Notes: generated by a model from the letters alone, not told the origin. 64,000 nucleotides of DNA from Prunus persica (GCF_000346465.2 NC_034009.1:35595557-35659556); one strand, 5' to 3'; positions 11,271-23,923 are shown, numbered from the stretch's first letter. Translations and numbers: made by a program.

Positions 11271-11605
11271 TTTTTATCACAAAACATCATGAGATTAACA
11301 AAATTATTAGGTTGCGTCTTTAATGTTTTAAATAGTGGTCCTCAAGATTAACACATGCATTTAAAAATAGTCAATGTTGTTAAGTTCCGTCCAAAAATCT
11401 GTTATAAATTGATGACAAAGCACACATATCCAATGATATCACGCCTTGTGTGTCTTGTCAACAATTTAACAGGTTTTCCTACATAACCTGGCGACAAAGA
11501 CTACTTTTGAGCACGCGTGTAATCTTAGGGACCCCAGTGACTCAAAAACATTAAGGATGCAACCTGATAATTTCGTTAACTTTATGACGTTTTGAAAGAA
11601 AGATA
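11271..11605. mobile_element. Long-TIR non-autonomous element
   Basis: The left arm (about 11275-11330, TATCACAAAACATCATGAGA.) pairs with the complement of the right arm (about 11548-11600) over some 50 bp with scattered mismatches, both arms carrying GGTTGC-TC-TTAATG inward. The middle has no reading frame. The left half resembles 37683-37830. It ends about 60 bp before the second F-box gene and may form part of that promoter. Confidence 0.65.
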
Positions 11606-11665
11606 AATTCAAAAATGTTATTATATAAAGACAGCTTTAGCCTTGAGATCCACCCCTCAGATTAA

Positions 11666-13162
11666 ATGGACCAAAAAAACCTGCGTTTAACTTGTCAAGT
11701 TTCCCAAGACCAGGTACAACCATCAAACTTTGTCAATTTTGCTTAGGTTTTCTAATCGTTGCCATCTATATTGTGATTTTGATTTTCAATTCTTGTTCTT
11801 CTTTTTTTTTGTCTCCTTCGCTGTTTTGGTTTTGATTTTAGATTCTTGTTATATTTATTTTTCGTTATTTTGATTTTTTGTTCTTGTTTGGGGGTCAAAT
11901 TCTTGTACATGTAATTAGGTTTCCTCCAACATGGTGGATCGAATCAGTGAATTACCAGATGTAATTCTTGTGACTATAGTGTCCTGCTTGCGTGCACTGA
12001 TGGAAAAAGTAGCTACTAGTATCCTCTCGAAGCGATGGCGTTATGTTTGGGTTTATAGTACGTACGACTCTCGACTTTCGGGGGACCTGATGACATGCAA
12101 ATCGATGCCTACGTCAAGCGGGTGAATAGTGTAGTGGATCAACACAGAGGTGGAAACGTAGAGCAATTTAGGGTTTATATTGATCTCGTAGACGAGAGGT
12201 ATATAAAAGTTCAACAGGTAGATGGCTTAATTTTGCTGCGAAAAGGAGACTTCAGAAACTTGAGTTGTTCGTGTCACGCAATAATAAGTATGATGCGAAT
12301 ATGGAATTGAGCTATACTAGTTGTCTCCAGAATCTCCACGGAGTCCTAGGTACCGGAGGGGTTGGGGTCCCCTCTGAATCACCTGTGTGGGTCTCCTGAA
12401 AGTGTAAACCTTTGCCCTTGTAGATACAGTTGCTTAAAGTTTCTAAAAAGTATTGATGTGAGGTCTAATCAAATGACTGCAGAAGTTGTTGAGTGCTTCT
12501 TGTCTAACTGTGTATTTCTTGAACGAATATCACTGTTGGGTGCGGAGTTAGGTAACCTAAGAGTTGTTGGTTCATCGATTGCATTGAAGCACTTAGAGCT
12601 GCATGCTATTTTGAAAGCGTTGAGATCCATGATGCAAGCCTTGTTTCATTGATTTATTATGGACCCAAGATAAACTTGCTTCTTAGGAATGTATCGCGGC
12701 TTACTGAGGTGTCTATTAACTATTACCCCCAGTTCGTATGATTGAAGACTTCTCCCAACTTTTCTTATGTTGTTCTCAGCTCGAGGTCCTCAAACTACAC
12801 ACAACCAGGGTTAGTGAATGCAAATTAATTATATATGTGTTGGTTTTCACTCCTTTTTATTCTTCTTGGATTCTATATTATATATATATATAGGGTAGAT
12901 CCGTGGCACTACGATTTTGACACAATTTTTGAGTCATTAGATTACTCCACTTTCAATGATTTAGATTAAATATTACATGGCAAGTAGTTTTAATTTTTTT
13001 TAAATAGACAATCTTTAATTTTATTTTCTCTCTCATAAAAATAAAAGAAAATTTTTCTCTCTCCAACCTTTTGCTGGAAGACGTAATCTCTCTTGCCTCT
13101 TTAATCTCAAATATTTAGTAAGTTCTAATAAATAAAGAATCTCACCAAAAACTAAATAAAGG

Positions 13163-13198
<36 letters not shown>

Positions 13199-13960
13199 TG
13201 TTTGGCTTTCAGCTCTACGAGGAGGATCATACATTTCTTAAATTACCAAATCTCAAACATTTGGAATTAGAATTTGCAGCTGAGGACAATTGCTGCCTCC
13301 TTAAATTAGCTTCCTTCCTTGAGGAATCTCCTAACTTGCAGAAACTGGTGTTGGAGGTATAATATCTTACTTGGTATTTATATTTACTGTGGTGTTTCAC
13401 TCGTTTGACACTTTTAATGTATACAGTTGTTATTCCAGTTCAATCACTCACCTAGTTTAGTGCTCCACTGAATTCATACGTTGGTCAATTATTTTAAGTC
13501 AATTTAAATCTTGACGGCTAGCTTGCTTTGCTTTTGCTTACTACATCTCCTTGAGCAGTTTTTTCTGTGAACCTTAGCTATATATGACTTTTGAATCAAG
13601 CAGGAAAACACCTTCATCTTCCATTTCTTTTTGGTGCAGTTGAGCGGTACGAGATCCTTGTTCATTCCCACTCCCTCAGGTGAGATAGAAATCAAGGAAG
13701 CTTCCAATTGCTCCCATCATTCCCTCAGGGTAGTGGAATTGAGATATTATCGGGGTCGCACAAGTGATTTTAAGCTTGTCATCTACTTGGTAGAGAACGC
13801 TCTTGAACTGGAAAAAATTTCGATCGGTCCTCTCGAATATCCTCACCTAATGATGAAGAGGGAACAAAGAGAAGTAAATCATGCTAGGCAGCAGCTCCAA
13901 GAAAAACTTCCTACACGTATACAATTTGTTTGCTCCCCTATGTGCAAGATCATGACGTAG
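11666..13960 (+). pseudogene. Decayed F-box/LRR/FBD paralogue
   Basis: Second member of the tandem F-box array. Exon equivalents: 11666-11713, 11919 to about 12810, 13213-13356 and 13640-13960, with the same intron positions and phases as its neighbours. The F-box starts MVDRISELPDVILVTIVSCL and includes SKRWRYVW. The reading frame then breaks near 12085, where residues corresponding to about 20 codons of the paralogues are missing, again near 12300 and 12650, and the LRR part is spread over different frames. Exon 3 and the FBD exon (IEIKEASNCSHHSLRVVE) are open. Intron 2 has grown by inserted AT-rich DNA and a TA microsatellite. It could be transcribed but cannot give a full-length protein. 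Confidence 0.8.
13167..13196. repeat. (TA)n microsatellite
   Basis: About 15 uninterrupted TA units in the second intron of the decayed F-box paralogue, just before the exon 3 acceptor. Confidence 0.95.
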
Positions 13961-15070
13961 ATGCTGCACACTAGTATATATTTGAGTTTCTGTTCTTTTG
14001 TTTGGCAATTTCTTTAGGGGCACACATTGAAGTGCATTGTGCTTAATTTGATTGCTGTATTTAGGATTTGGGTTTTTGCTTCCTTCCTTGTGCTCCTTGC
14101 TAGTTTGATAATTTTTGTGCTAGGTTTTGAAAGACTCGTTGTGATAAACCAGGGTTCGATATTTTTGAAGTGAAGAAACATATGATTTTGAAAAGCTCTG
14201 CAGCCGGATCTTGCAGTTGAATAAAAATGTACGACAGATGAGAATCTATGCAATGCAATGTCAAACTTTTCCACGAAGCTGAGGGAACCAAAAACAGTTC
14301 TTGCATCCATAAGAGGAATAGTTTTCCATGAAGCTGAGGAAGCAAACTTTTGACATTCTGATGCACAAGAGGAATAGTTAGTGACCCATTTTACCCCTTA
14401 CCATGAATTCCATCCAAAACTATGTTAATAATTTACTGCTAGTGAAGCAATTTTTGGAAAAGAAAACAAAAATTGATTCACTTTTACTGCTTGGGAAAAC
14501 CATTGGAAGCTTTCTTCCTAAAGAGGGCCTTTTCGTCAGCTAGCAATCTTGCCTTTCTTTTCTATTTTCTTTTTAGTTAGTTTAACAGATTGGTGGATTG
14601 GTGTATTTATTTTTTATTTTTTATTTTTTAATCTCAAAATTTAAAGAGGATTTCAGATGAAATTGGTTTGGTTGATAGCATATGATATGAAATAATGTAT
14701 ACGAATATGTTTTTCGTCTTTTTTTCACATAGCCTTGTATCTTTTTTATATATTTTCTTTTTCAATTTTTACTTACTTTTTGGTGTTTTGTTTGCAGCCG
14801 TAGATTTCAAAGTAATTTAACGGCTTGTATTGTAGTAACTCAAGAAAGAAATGAAGTGACGTCGATTCTCCATCTGGCATGTGTCCACTGCTACAGTTAC
14901 TGGGTGCTGAATTTGCCGTTAAGCAGCTTGTTTGGGCGGGGAGAGTTAGTTAGTGCAGTTCATAAGCTGGTGCTTCACGTTAGAGAGAGATAGCTATTTA
15001 CTGTAGCAGCCGGTTTGTTCTGTTTCTTCTTCTGCTATAGGCGAGTTTTAGAGAGAGAGAGAGAGAGAGA
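13961..15070. other. Intergenic between second and third F-box genes
   Basis: 3' flank of the second F-box copy and promoter of the third. No supported reading frame. A (GA) tract at about 15050-15070 sits in the presumed 5' UTR of the next gene. The words around 14955-15010 echo the 5' flank of the first copy only weakly. Confidence 0.5.
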
Positions 15071-15130
15071 ATGAGAGCTAGTGGTCATATCGCCTCCTCA
15101 CTCGGTAGTCGGTCGGTGCGGCTGCGTTCT

Positions 15131-17517
15131 ATGGATCAAGGCCAGGTACGTATGTGCATTTTCGTTTAAGTAGGTCTGTAATTGTTGTTATGTCATGTTC
15201 TTGATTTATGATTTTGTTAATCTGGTAACAAGTTTTTGATTCTTGATCAAGCTTCTCTCGCATTTTCGTTTGCGTAGGTTTTGTAGTTGTTGTATGTCGT
15301 CTTCTTGATTTATGATTCTTGTTTTTGCTGTTGTTTTCCTTATTTTGACTTTGATTTGATATTTGTTTTCGTTTGGGTAGGTTTTGTAATTGTTGTATGT
15401 CATCTTCTGGTTAATAAATTTTACAGTGGGAGGGCGGCTCTGTTGTTTTTGTGCAATTTCGTTTGAGTAGGTTTTGTAATTGTTGTTATGATTCTTGTTA
15501 ATTTTTTTTGGCTTTTGCTTTCATTATTTTGACGTTGATTTTTTCATTTTTGTTTGTTTGGGTCAAGGGTTTGGTGGATAGAATAAGTGAGTTAGGTGAT
15601 GGAATACTTGGAGGAATAGTTTCTCGCTTGCCGCTAAAACAAGCAGTTGCTACTTGTGTCCTTTCCAAACGATGGCGCTACGTGTGGTCGCATACTAGAA
15701 CCTTGAACTTTCACGATGACTATAGGTTCCCTGAGGAGCCGCTCGAAGCAGAGAAGCGAAAAGAGAACTACGTGAAGTTCGTCGATGATGTTTTGAAACA
15801 CCACACAGGGGGACATCTAGACTATTTTCTGGCTCTTTTTGATGTGGAAAAAGATAAATCTACAAATACAACAGTAAGTAAATGGCTCGAGTTTGCGGAG
15901 AAAGCCAAAGCCCAGACAGTTACGTTGCTCATGTTGGTCGAGGGAGCATACTCTGGTAGTATGGACTTGGCCTATGAGTCTGCCCACACATTTATGGGTA
16001 ACTACGAGATGATGGAGTGTAATGGTCTGACTGATATTGCACACCCTTGCAAGTACATGGGATTCCAGTTTCTAAAGTCTATCCATTTGACAGCGATCGC
16101 CACGATGGGAGAAGCTTTGAATTGCCTGTTGGTAAACTGCGGAGGGTTTAGGGATGATAAGCTAAGAGTTGTTGGACCATCAAAGCAATTGATGCACTTA
16201 GAGATAGTGAATTGCAGTGCCCAAGCACTTGAGATCAATCATCCAAACCTGGTATCATTTAGTTATGATGGAGATTATAAAACGTTCTTTCTCTCGAATG
16301 CACCTCTCCTTGCTGAGGTATCCCTGAAATATACTAGCGATGTTTCTCATTTTGTTGTGTTCTCTAACCTTTACTCCTGTCATCCTAGTATGGAGGTGCT
16401 CAAGCTGAATTCAACCCTGGTTAGTGTATTCAAATATGTGTTGGTTTTTTCCTTTTTCTTGGATTAATATATGTTGGTGCCTTACCCCTTGTTTGGTTTT
16501 CAGTTCTACGGGAATCATGGAAATGGAATTACAAAATTAGCAAATCTCAAACATTTGGAAGTAAAGATTGCAGCTGATGAGGATTGGTGTGTCCTTCTAT
16601 TAGCTTCCTGCATTGAGGCATGTCCAAAGTTGCAGAAACTGGTGTTGGAGGTATATATATATTCTTGCTTGCTAGTGAAACTTCCTATTTAATTTGTGTA
16701 TAGATGGTAGTTCACTCGTGTACGCTGGAGTGTTTGACATTTTCAATGTACTGATGCTATTCCAGTTCCATGATCACACACTTCATTTGTATTTTGTGCC
16801 TAACCTCTCCTCTGTATAGATTAATGCTCCCTTTTACTGCAAATTCATCCGTTGGTCAGTTATTTCAAGCCCAGTAAAATTTAAACCAAGTACAAGAAGA
16901 CAAAGGCATCTTCCGTGCGGTCGGTCCACTACCAGTTGCGTCTACTTTATGTATTAAAAATAAATATGTGAAATTTTCTTGGGTAACTACTTTTCCTGTT
17001 GGAATGATAATGGTCAATAAGTCGTCAAGGAGAGGTAATGGTATTTCGGTTCTCGTTGCAGTTGACAGGTATTTTGAGACCCCAACCTGAGATAGAAATC
17101 AAGGAAGCTCCAAAAAATTTCCATGGTTCCCTCAAGGTAGTGGAAGTGAAAAACTATCGTGGTCGCCCCGGTGATTTGAAGCTTGTGATGTACTTAATAG
17201 ACAACGCTGTTGGACTGGAAAAAATTGTCAACCATCCTCTCGGACAAATTAATGGCGAAGAAGAAATGGAAGAGGTCTTTTTCATGTATCGTGCTAGGGA
17301 AGAGATGGCACGAAAATTGCCTAAACATATAGAATTGGTAAGCCCCCCAAATGTATTAAGTCCTTGTGCCTGCCTTTCCCCTGTATTTGGTATATTTGGG
17401 ATTTTTGTTTTTGTTTCTTTGCTTAGACTCTGTTTCTGTTCCTTACTGGTTGCTTCTGGCCTTCTCAGGATGGCCGTAATAACTTTCGGTTTGATCGTCC
17501 GGTGTATGTGTAACTGA
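15131..17517 (+). CDS. F-box/LRR/FBD protein, open copy
   Basis: Putative SCF substrate receptor and the only open member of the array. Exons: 15131-15145, 15568-16419, 16504-16650, 17062-17517; all introns are GT-AG and phase 0; 489 residues. The F-box (VDRISELGDGILGGIVSRL. SKRWRYVW) lies at about residues 8-55, RNI/LRR-like sequence follows, and the FBD (EIEIKEAPKNFHGSLKVVEV) lies near residue 350. I chose ATG 15131 because all three paralogues end exon 1 in GXXQ-type sequence and start near there; an in-frame ATG at 15071 would add 20 residues. The C-terminus is odd: where the first paralogue stops after a short basic tail, this frame runs about 40 residues further into what is 3' UTR in the paralogue, giving a hydrophobic end. 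A splice donor at 17339 (GTAAGC) could avoid this. The substrate is unknown. Confidence 0.8.
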
Positions 17518-19805
17518 TTTCCCTTGGTTGTTCGGTTGCTGCGTCCGCCAATTGAAACTTTACAGAGGGAGGGAGGGTGGGTTACTTGAATAAAGTGTAG
17601 TGCAGGCAGACTGTTTAAATTGAAAGTTTCCTTAATGCTTTTTCGGTCAATTTGTTTCCTTATGTTGGTTGCTGTTGTTTGGCAAGTTTCCTGACTGAAG
17701 TGAGAGACTGCGTTCGTTATGGGAACTTGCTTTGTCTCCAAGGCTGATTACAAAGTTGGCTTGCATTTTAACATTCCTTATTAGGTCTAGAGCTGTTCCA
17801 AAGGTGAAAAGTGAGTTAACTCACAATTTTTCTTTTTGATCAAGTTCTGAGTGCTTAATTTGTGCTCCTTTGCTGGTTGTTTTTGACAGCCAAGTTATTG
17901 AGGAAATTGGGTTCCGTGTGCCAAAAACATGGCCATATAATTGAGACTTTGCTTTTCACATGCCCTAAATGATAACTCTTGGTTTTCTTTTCGATGTTTC
18001 TAAATAAATTAATGGAGCTCTCTCTGCTATGGTAATTGGTAATTACTGCTCCACATGCTGTGACGGGTCAACAAGCTCAATGATGATGATGATGACTAAT
18101 CTTGATTTAAAGAGATCATTGTAATGTAAATGTTATTATACTAATCATGATGATCAACTCAAAACTTCAATTAGCAGTGATCTTTAGAGTTTGAATTGCT
18201 TTTCTGTTTTCTTTTTTATTGGTGGGTAGTGGTTAATTATGTACCAAAAAAAGAAGGCAATGTCTTCTACAAATGAGCACTTTCTTGAACATTTTGTTGT
18301 TTTAGATTTGTGTTAAGTATGACTTTTTTATTTTTCTTTTTTTTAACTACAAAAATTCTAAACTAGTATAATGTAGATCGCGGAGAATCGAACTCATGTG
18401 CAAAGGAGCATAATTAAGCTCAATTTCTTAGTTTAACTATAATGAAAAAAACTGCAGCAGTTACTTTTTACATAATTATGTAAACTCCATTCATTAAAAT
18501 CCAACTCGCTATATGCTCTTCCAATACATGTAAATCCACAAGTTCTGTGTCTGTAAATAGATAAGAAAAAGAATACAAACAGTGCTGCAGCAGATGCCCA
18601 CTTTCTACCTAATCCTAATCAAAAAGCACAGTACATACTCTGTCTAAAAAGGTCATATGATATTTTCAAAGATGTGTATGGTTTGATAATGACTGTCCCT
18701 GCAGGGAACTTGAGAAAAGAGTTGAACCTTTTTGAGCTACTGTAAGGGTCTTCATTAAAATACTAAATCTGCAAAACCCAACATAACCAATGTTAGATAC
18801 CATGGTTTATTATTATTTTTTGTTTATTAAAGATTTTGCAGATTACAATTTTGTAGATGTCCCAAAAGAGTTCTCTCTTGCCAAGTTGGCTTGAAAATGG
18901 ATTCCCTATGGATTTATGCAACATGTCCTGGAAGTTGGCCCCAATCTATACAAGCAAGCAAGCATGGCAGGATCCAAGTGGGTCTCTGACTCCTTCAGTC
19001 TGCTAAGAAGAGAGGGTAGGTGGCTTTCTGGCCCATTTCTTTCAAATTTTTTTTATAATTTTTTTAAAATTTTAAGTTTTTTTCATGGTCTAGAATGTAG
19101 ACAACAAAAAGAGAATAAAAAAGCATGATGAGGGCACAGAATTTTGTGACTCGAAAACATTGGGTCATGTGGGTTGTAAGGAGAATGGGACATCATCCTA
19201 CTTCTCTGAAGAAAAGAAAGAATCCAATCAATCCCTGCAATGTGTTTTCCAACTTTTGGGTTTGTACTTTGTTATCTTTATGATTATAAAACACAGAGTG
19301 TTCTTTTTATATCATGCAATTTGACTCTAGTTTTGATCACTAAATTGGCTAGCTTGTTGTCCTGATCAAAGGCTAATAAACTTTCAGCGCTTTTATCATT
19401 CTCTTGTCTGGGTCCACTTGGATCACAGAACATATCACATGCGTATAATCTTTGTATAATGCAATATGGCAGCATTACCTATGTATAATCTTTGATTGGA
19501 CAATCTGGGCCATTAGATCTGCAGAATGTTTATAATTGGTTGAATTCTCATGTGTACAACATGTGTGTGTATATTGTACACAAAAATTTATCGTTCTTCA
19601 ATCATCAATCCACGTAGATGCCTTGGGGAAAGATTTGCAATCTCTTAATACAGTCCTACACTGTTCTGTTCATGTATATATAAATATAAAGTTAGCTGGC
19701 GTTGAAATTTTTCGAGGAAAGGTAGCTAAGAAATAAGAGGCGAAACAAAACCACCATATCCTCACCACCACTCTCTGGGCCATAAATACACCTCTGAAAG
19801 CTTAG
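17518..19805. other. Intergenic DNA, with a worn tRNA-derived repeat
   Basis: No coding region supported. About 18340-18440 reads, on the minus strand, like a decayed tRNA-derived SINE head: a B-box-like GAGTTCGATTCTC and a weak A-box-like AGCTTAATTATGC. The rest is AT-rich. The promoter of the MYB gene at 19.9 kb begins towards the right end. Confidence 0.45.
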
Positions 19806-19812
19806 TATAAAA
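19806..19812 (+). promoter_or_regulatory. TATA box of the MYB gene at 19.9 kb
   Basis: TATAAAA lies 57 bp upstream of the ATG, a usual spacing for a plant gene with a short leader. Position and consensus are the only evidence. Confidence 0.5.
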
Positions 19813-19868
19813 CTTCGAGCTTCCTCTCTTGGTAGTGGTTCAAGTGAGCTCAATTGCCTTAGTTTGCA

Positions 19869-20709
19869 ATGATTCCATTGAGCAGACGAAGTACAAGGAA
19901 AGAAGTAAACAGAGGCTCTTGGACAGCAGAGGAAGACCAGAAACTGGCTCAAGTTATTGAAATCCACGGTCCAAAGAGGTGGAAGTTTGTTGCAACCAAA
20001 GCAGGTTCATTTTCAACACACACATATAAACATGTCCAAAGTCTATTTCTTTTTGTGGATATATTAATATAGCAGGCTTCATTTCTGGTTTTTGCAGGTC
20101 TTAACCGATGTGGGAAGAGTTGCAGGTTAAGATGGATGAACTATCTGAGACCCAATATTAAGAGAGGCAATATATCAGACCAAGAAGAAGACTTGATACT
20201 TAGGCTTCATAGGCTCCTAGGAAACAGGTGAGCTTGCCCAAGTTCTATTTTTTTTTATTTTTAAAATCAATGATTTCTCCATAATTTCGATTCTTTGATC
20301 TTTTCATGTTGATAAAACATTTGGGTTGGCAATTTTATGAATTGGGTACCTGTTTGTTGAATTAAGGTGGTCATTGATTGCTGGAAGACTACCAGGTAGA
20401 ACCGACAATGAGATTAAGAATTATTGGAACTCCCATTTGAGCAAAAAGATAAAGCAGAGAGAAAGACAAAACAGAGCAGTCTCAAAAGCAGAACAAGAGT
20501 CCTCTGACACTAAGAATATCCAGATAATGGAGATGAATGCTCTGACAATTGGAAGAGAAGATGCCTCCAAATGTGAGCAGAGCTTCAAGTCTGGCTTCAA
20601 TGGAGATGAGTTTTTTGACTGCTCAAGTGATGAAGGGCCTTTGAACTTGGAATGGATGAATAAATTCCTTGAAATGGATGAGAGTTGGTTTACTTTGCAT
20701 GACATTTAA
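19869..20709 (+). CDS. R2R3-MYB transcription factor (MYB-A)
   Basis: Exons 19869-20004, 20098-20227 and 20367-20709; GT-AG introns; 202 residues. The 130-bp middle exon is the classic R2R3-MYB gene structure. R2 ([18 protein letters not shown].) and R3 ([20 protein letters not shown].) carry the regular tryptophans. R3 contains the bHLH-interaction pattern [DE]Lx2[RK]x3Lx6Lx3R ([20 protein letters not shown]), so it should work with a bHLH partner. The N-terminus ([16 protein letters not shown]) differs from the MGRxPCC start of the other MYBs here, and the protein is short with an acidic, Trp-containing C-terminus ([15 protein letters not shown]), probably an activation domain. Subgroup unclear: WER/GL1/MYB82-like or TT2-like. 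Its downstream half is duplicated as a pseudogene at 25.2 kb. Confidence 0.88.
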
Positions 20710-21281
20710 GCTTTGTTTCTTCTTTTTTTCCCCTTTTCTTTTTCTGGTTATTGCATTTGTGAGGCCTTTTGCTAATTCTAGGAAAATCCCACTTCATGTT
20801 TGTTCCTTCTGTATCTATTTTCCACTCTGTGAGGTTCTTTTTCCTTGAATTAACAAAGCATATGTTGGTGTGACAATCTTTATATGTTATTTCAGAATGT
20901 TCACATTTGTGGAATTGCTACTAGAACTGTTTTAGCCCAATTCAGAAATCTTGCAGAGAAGGAAGTGGTAGATTTCTTGAGTTTAATCAGATTGACAGAC
21001 CAGAACCAATTATAGGTTTTGGAAAAAGTGACATAATTTCACTGTTTCAGACCTGAAACGTGATAAAGAGATAAAAGGCTGCATAAAATGTCGGCTATTT
21101 AATTAATTCAGTAACCTTTTGTCTTCTTGTGGTTTGGTGAAATAACAGAATTCCAAACTCAAGATTGAAAACTAGTCTTATTATAAGTAAATGGATGTGA
21201 GAAATTCACATTTACATGAAGATCCACCCTTTTTATTTATGCAAATACATATTCAAATCCACCAGCTTCTGCTTCACCATC
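20710..21281. other. Convergent MYB-A / P450 pseudogene 3' flanks
   Basis: Shared 3' flanking sequence of the two convergent genes; the same stretch recurs at 25.76-26.28 kb in unit 2. No reading frame of interest. Confidence 0.6.
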
Positions 21282-22636
21282 TTAAATTCTGTGAAGTATA
21301 ATTGGGGCTCCATGCTGTGGCTGAAGGGTCATGCCCATGATTGGAGCATGAATGTAAGAGGGTGAGAGCTCAAAAGAGAAATGTTGAAGAATCATAGCCA
21401 GAGCCATCTTTGCTTCTATTACAGCAAAAGTTTGGCCCAAACAAATTCTAGGGCCCCAACCAAATGGATAGAATGCAAATTGATCCTTTGATGCCTTGGC
21501 AGCTCCTTCAGCAAATCTCTCCGGGTTGAATTCCTCAACCTGCTCACCCCAATATTTTGGATCATATTGGAGAAACAGAGTCACCAAATCATTGGAACCC
21601 ACTTCACCATTTTCCATGGCTTGCTCTTTTCTGCTAATCATACCCCTTATTGTTTTGATTTCATTGTCCAAGTTGTACCTCATCTTCTTCTTTTTAGTGG
21701 GTATGAATCTGTACAGAGAGAAAACTAGCATAAAAATAACTTAAAATAAACTACTATTAATATTCAATGGTAGTTTAAATTATCATTGTCAACTTATAAT
21801 AAAGTAGCACCACACATCTTAAACCTGGGAAATAGAAACTATAATAGGCTTCAACCACTAAAACAACTTGCTTCTTTTGAAGTTCAAAATCTTCTTCCCT
21901 TCTTCAAAGCTGCTTCCAAAGGCGGTTCGATTCGAGCTATAACATCACCACCAAGATTTTGAAACTTCAAAATCCATTACATATGATCCTTGAACACCAA
22001 TTGAGCTTTCCCATCGATTGATCAGGCCAGAACAACTGGTCATAAATGCAGGCACCATCCCCTGTTTTTTTCCCAATTGGTTAAAGTAGGGTTTAAATTG
22101 ATATCACATATGATATGATGTTGTGGCTTCTAAGAGCATATTCAAAGGAGGTGTTAAATTCAACCTTGCAATTTTAACATGTAGAAAAAAAAGGAGAGAC
22201 TCGCTCCAACCAATTTTTAATTAATTATTGACATATGCACCTTTAATTTCTCAAGATGGAAAGCAGGAGTTATGAACCTTCGGCGTTTGGCCCATTGGGG
22301 TCTCCTTCCAAGGTAGAGACACCCAATCGCAGAAGATTGACAAGTGGGTTCAGTGGTGGCTTTATAATGTCCCCACTGTTGTCTGCTAATATCAACTTGG
22401 TCAGCCCTGGCTCTGCAACTATCAGCCTGGGCCTTGTATCAATCCACCACAAACTCACTTTCCCAAAACAACTTAAAATGTCAAATTACAATCATACATG
22501 AAATCTCAAATTGTATGTGTGTATGTGTGTATATATATAGCTATTGCTTGCGGCTTGCCATAATTTTGGACCTTTTGATAGAAAAGTGGGAAGACACGTG
22601 GAGCAATCTGGTGCTTGAGGGACATGGGTTTGGACC

Positions 22637-23821
22637 TGTTGGAATTTAGTAGAAGGTGCGATGTGTGTTGCTCTGATGCCATTGTTGGTTTATGTGGTGA
22701 AGGGGTTTAGGACAATAGACAATAGTTGAAAACAAAGTGATTTTATTAGATTGGAGGAGAACAGTATATAGCTTGGGGTATGCTAATTGGCCTCCTTAAT
22801 TTTTTGGCTTATTGGCCATCACACTTGCTTAGATTAGTTTGGACTATTTGGCCCTTCACTTAGATTAGTTTGAGCTATTTGACCCTTCACTTAGATTAGT
22901 TTGAGCTATTTGGCCTTTCACTTGGATTGGTGAGCTTATTGGCTCTCAACATTGCTTTCTTTGGGTAGCTCTTGGCTCCCTTAGTTTGGGAGTTCTTTTT
23001 GTTGACTCCTCCCACATACATTGGGAGTTGATTGGCTCACTCCACTCCACTTTGGAAAGGCTACAAGTCCTTTTATAGATGAGAGTAGCCGACATAGACA
23101 TTCTCCACCGACTTAATCTATTAGAGCCATTCCAACCAGGAGCCCAAGCCTCGGGCTGGGTTGGCCCGAGGGCAAGGCTGGCCTAAACTCCAGCCTGAGT
23201 TTTACCATGACGTTAGCGCTACAGTGCCGCTACAATCCACGTGTTGCACTTTGGGCTCTCCGATCAGATTTTTTTTTCCAATCCAACGGCAGCCAATTTT
23301 TGTGCAATAAAAAAATGAAAATTTTTAAAAAAAATACCAAAAAATTACTAAATTTTTTTTCTATAAATACCAAAATTTTATCCAATTGAGATATGAATTT
23401 TATAATAAATATTGACACGTACGAACCCAAAAATCTTATCCGAAAATATTATTCAAATTAATTGTTTAGGTAAACAAATTTTTGAAAAAAATAAAAAAAT
23501 AAATAGTATTTGCCCTTTGCCATGGCAACGGGTTGAAACACACATTGCTTTTTGCAAGGGCAGCCACTATTCACATGAATAGTAGTTGCCCTAATCCTCC
23601 CCTTGCCATGGCAAAGGACAAATGGGTGAAGTTGCTCTTAACTCCAGGCACAAGTGTGTGGCTTTCTAGAATAATCTTCAAACTTGCATATAGTTGCCGA
23701 CTTTACTCCAACCACAAGTGTGTGGCTTTCTCTAAATAATTCTCCAATAGTTTAGGCTCGTCTCAAAGCTTCTAGATTTCTCCACACATTTCTTTAGCAC
23801 AAATGTGCATTAATTTCAACA
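22637..23821 (-). mobile_element. Solo-LTR or TRIM-like element in P450 exon 1
   Basis: Flanked by GGACC at 22632-22636 and 23822-23826. The ends are TGTTGGAATT. and .AATTTCAACA, so it has the TG..CA termini of an LTR. Near its left end, GCTCTGATGCCA (22670-22681) resembles the complement of a tRNA-Met primer-binding site and is followed by another TGTTGG at 22683. That suggests a rearranged LTR plus leader remnant read on the minus strand. A separate MITE (23124-23637) is nested inside. No protein coding. Confidence 0.7.
23124..23637. mobile_element. PIF/Harbinger-type MITE nested in the LTR
   Basis: 514 bp with ends GAGCCATTCCAACC and GGTGAAGTTGCTC, flanked by TTA on both sides (23121-23123 and 23638-23640). 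TTA/TAA duplications and a GAGC-type terminus are typical of Tourist-like elements. It shares both its GC-rich end (AGCCTCGGGCT.) and its AT-rich centre with the MITE at 23924-24635, in inverse orientation. Confidence 0.8.
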
Positions 23822-23923
23822 GGACCACGCTTCCTCGCTGGACATTTTGATCTCTTTCTTGTAATCATGGAAAAGCTTGTAAGTTCTGCCTTTGATCCCT
23901 TGCTGCCTTCACTGCTTCTCTAA

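Noticed and set aside
17154..17741. Minus-strand frame of 195 codons
   Set aside because: Antisense to the last exon and 3' UTR of the third F-box gene; no domain, and the plus-strand gene is well supported.
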